Below are positions 33,570 to 34,128 of a stretch of 34,128 nucleotides of DNA, one piece after another. Origin of the DNA: Bacteroidales bacterium (GTDB lineage Bacteria; Bacteroidota; Bacteroidia; Bacteroidales; GCA-2748055); the NCBI GenBank assembly GCA_016936975.1, contig JAFGWU010000007.1, forward strand, positions 1 through 34,128, given 5' to 3'. Both the position numbers and the translations under genes were made by a program. Under the pieces are notes generated by a model. That model was not told the DNA's origin. It searched no databases and was given only the letters and a program-made list of their open reading frames with translations. How positions within the stretch are numbered: the stretch's first letter is position 1; each line of letters begins with the position of its first letter.

Positions 33570-34128
33570 TTACGGTTGCTGAAGCAGATTAAAAAAATCT
33601 TCCTCATTTATTATTTTGATTCCTAGCTTCCGGGCTTTTTCTAATTTTGAGGGGCCCATGTTCTCCCCGGCCAGGATAAAATCGGTTTTACTGCTCACAG
33701 AACTGCTGTGTTGTCCTCCATTATTTTCAATAATTGCCTTCAACTCTTCCCTGGTATGATTCAGAAAGGTCCCGGAAATAACTATGTTGAGGCCTTTCAA
33801 TCCGGTACTGTCAACTTTTTCAGTGTCCGACACGGACAGTTGAATACCCGCCTCTTTCAGCCTGTTTATTATCTGCAGATTCTTATCACCGGAAAAGAAT
33901 TCCCTCACCGAGAAGGCTATTCGTTCACCAATTTCATCCACCCGCATCAGATCATCCTCCGATGCTTTTGCCAGGTTATCAATATTTCCAAAGTGCATAG
34001 CCAGTTTCCGGGCGACGGTTTCCCCTACATATCGGATTCCCAGTGCAAAAAGGACTCTATGGAAGGGAACTTTTTTTGAAGCTTCTATGCTTTCCAGCAG
34101 GTTCCGAGCTGATTTTTGGGCGAACCGA
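33570..34128 (-). CDS. ligA: NAD-dependent DNA ligase, C-terminal part (5' end outside window)
   Basis: The frame is open to the window edge, and the methionine at 33998 is internal: upstream residues (RFAQKSARNLL, then KKVPFHRVLFALGIRYVGET) are standard LigA. What is present is the end of the helix-hairpin-helix domain (NIDNLAKASEDDLMRVDEIGERIA) and the C-terminal BRCT domain (GLNIVISGTFLNHTREELK, then SSVSSKTDFILAGENMGPSKLEKARKLGI). The catalytic lysine and adenylation domain lie outside. LigA seals nicks during replication and repair. Stop is followed after 23 bases by the DUF6913-like gene. Confidence 0.97.
   Translation of the reverse strand, partial: RFAQKSARNLLESIEASKKVPFHRVLFALGIRYVGETVARKLAMHFGNIDNLAKASEDDLMRVDEIGERIAFSVREFFSGDKNLQIINRLKEAGIQLSVSDTEKVDSTGLKGLNIVISGTFLNHTREELKAIIENNGGQHSSSVSSKTDFILAGENMGPSKLEKARKLGIKIINEEDFFNLLQQP

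Noticed and set aside
33570-33998. A stand-alone 142-residue BRCT protein
   Set aside because: The frame continues to the window edge with typical LigA sequence; it is the C-terminus of ligA.

Overview
The window reads as chromosomal core sequence of a member of the Bacteroidota, probably Bacteroidales or a close relative. Three things point there. Upstream regions repeatedly carry the phylum-type -7 promoter element TAnnTTTG; the best case is TTTG-N19-TATTTTTG ahead of rpsF. Several proteins are typical of the phylum: a DUF4293 membrane protein, a DUF6913-like protein between ligA and dapA, a 1101-residue SecA, and an LptD with an N-terminal OstA domain. pyrB and pyrI are also paired. No tRNA, rRNA, IS element, prophage, CRISPR array or defence island was seen. 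Almost all of the DNA is intact genes, packed tightly in short operons.

Layout. 1-3580: the 3' end of an AsmA-like envelope gene, then rplS and a secreted C69 dipeptidase on the minus strand. 3581-3926: a gene-poor stretch with a small tandem repeat, a promoter-like sequence and a strong hairpin terminator. 3927-6726 (minus): an M23 peptidase and anmK, both acting on cell-wall material. 6727-10297 (plus): a small coiled-coil protein, zapA, a structured RNA best explained as 6S RNA, RNase Y, and a nucleotide-sugar epimerase. 10302-12042 (minus): a nucleoside phosphorylase overlapping a SirB1/transglutaminase-like gene. 12170-13452 (plus): a prohibitin-like SPFH protein and a DUF4293 protein. 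13535-17941 (minus): pyrB-pyrI, a YigZ-family gene with a DMT transporter, and dnaA behind its own terminator. 17942-18290: an AT-rich gap upstream of dnaA. 18291-20394 (minus): a cell-wall amidase and an MlaD/MCE protein, divergent from lptD and ridA (plus, 20460-23621). 23685-24775 (minus): the rpsF-rpsR-rplI ribosomal operon. 24924-32096 (plus): dnaX, icd, a ferritin and secA. 32093-34128 (minus): ligA (partial), a DUF6913-like gene and dapA.

Functionally the region mixes replication and repair (dnaA, dnaX, ligA), translation (L19, S6, S18, L9), envelope building and wall turnover (AsmA-like, M23, AnmK, amidase, MlaD-like, LptD), protein export (SecA), cell division (ZapA), RNA turnover (RNase Y) and core metabolism (ATCase, isocitrate dehydrogenase, DapA, iron storage). 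I found no convincing new multi-gene system. The observations most worth following are non-coding: the rod-like RNA between zapA and rny, the possible small transcript with tandem repeats at about 3790-3928, and the palindrome directly upstream of the dnaA start codon.
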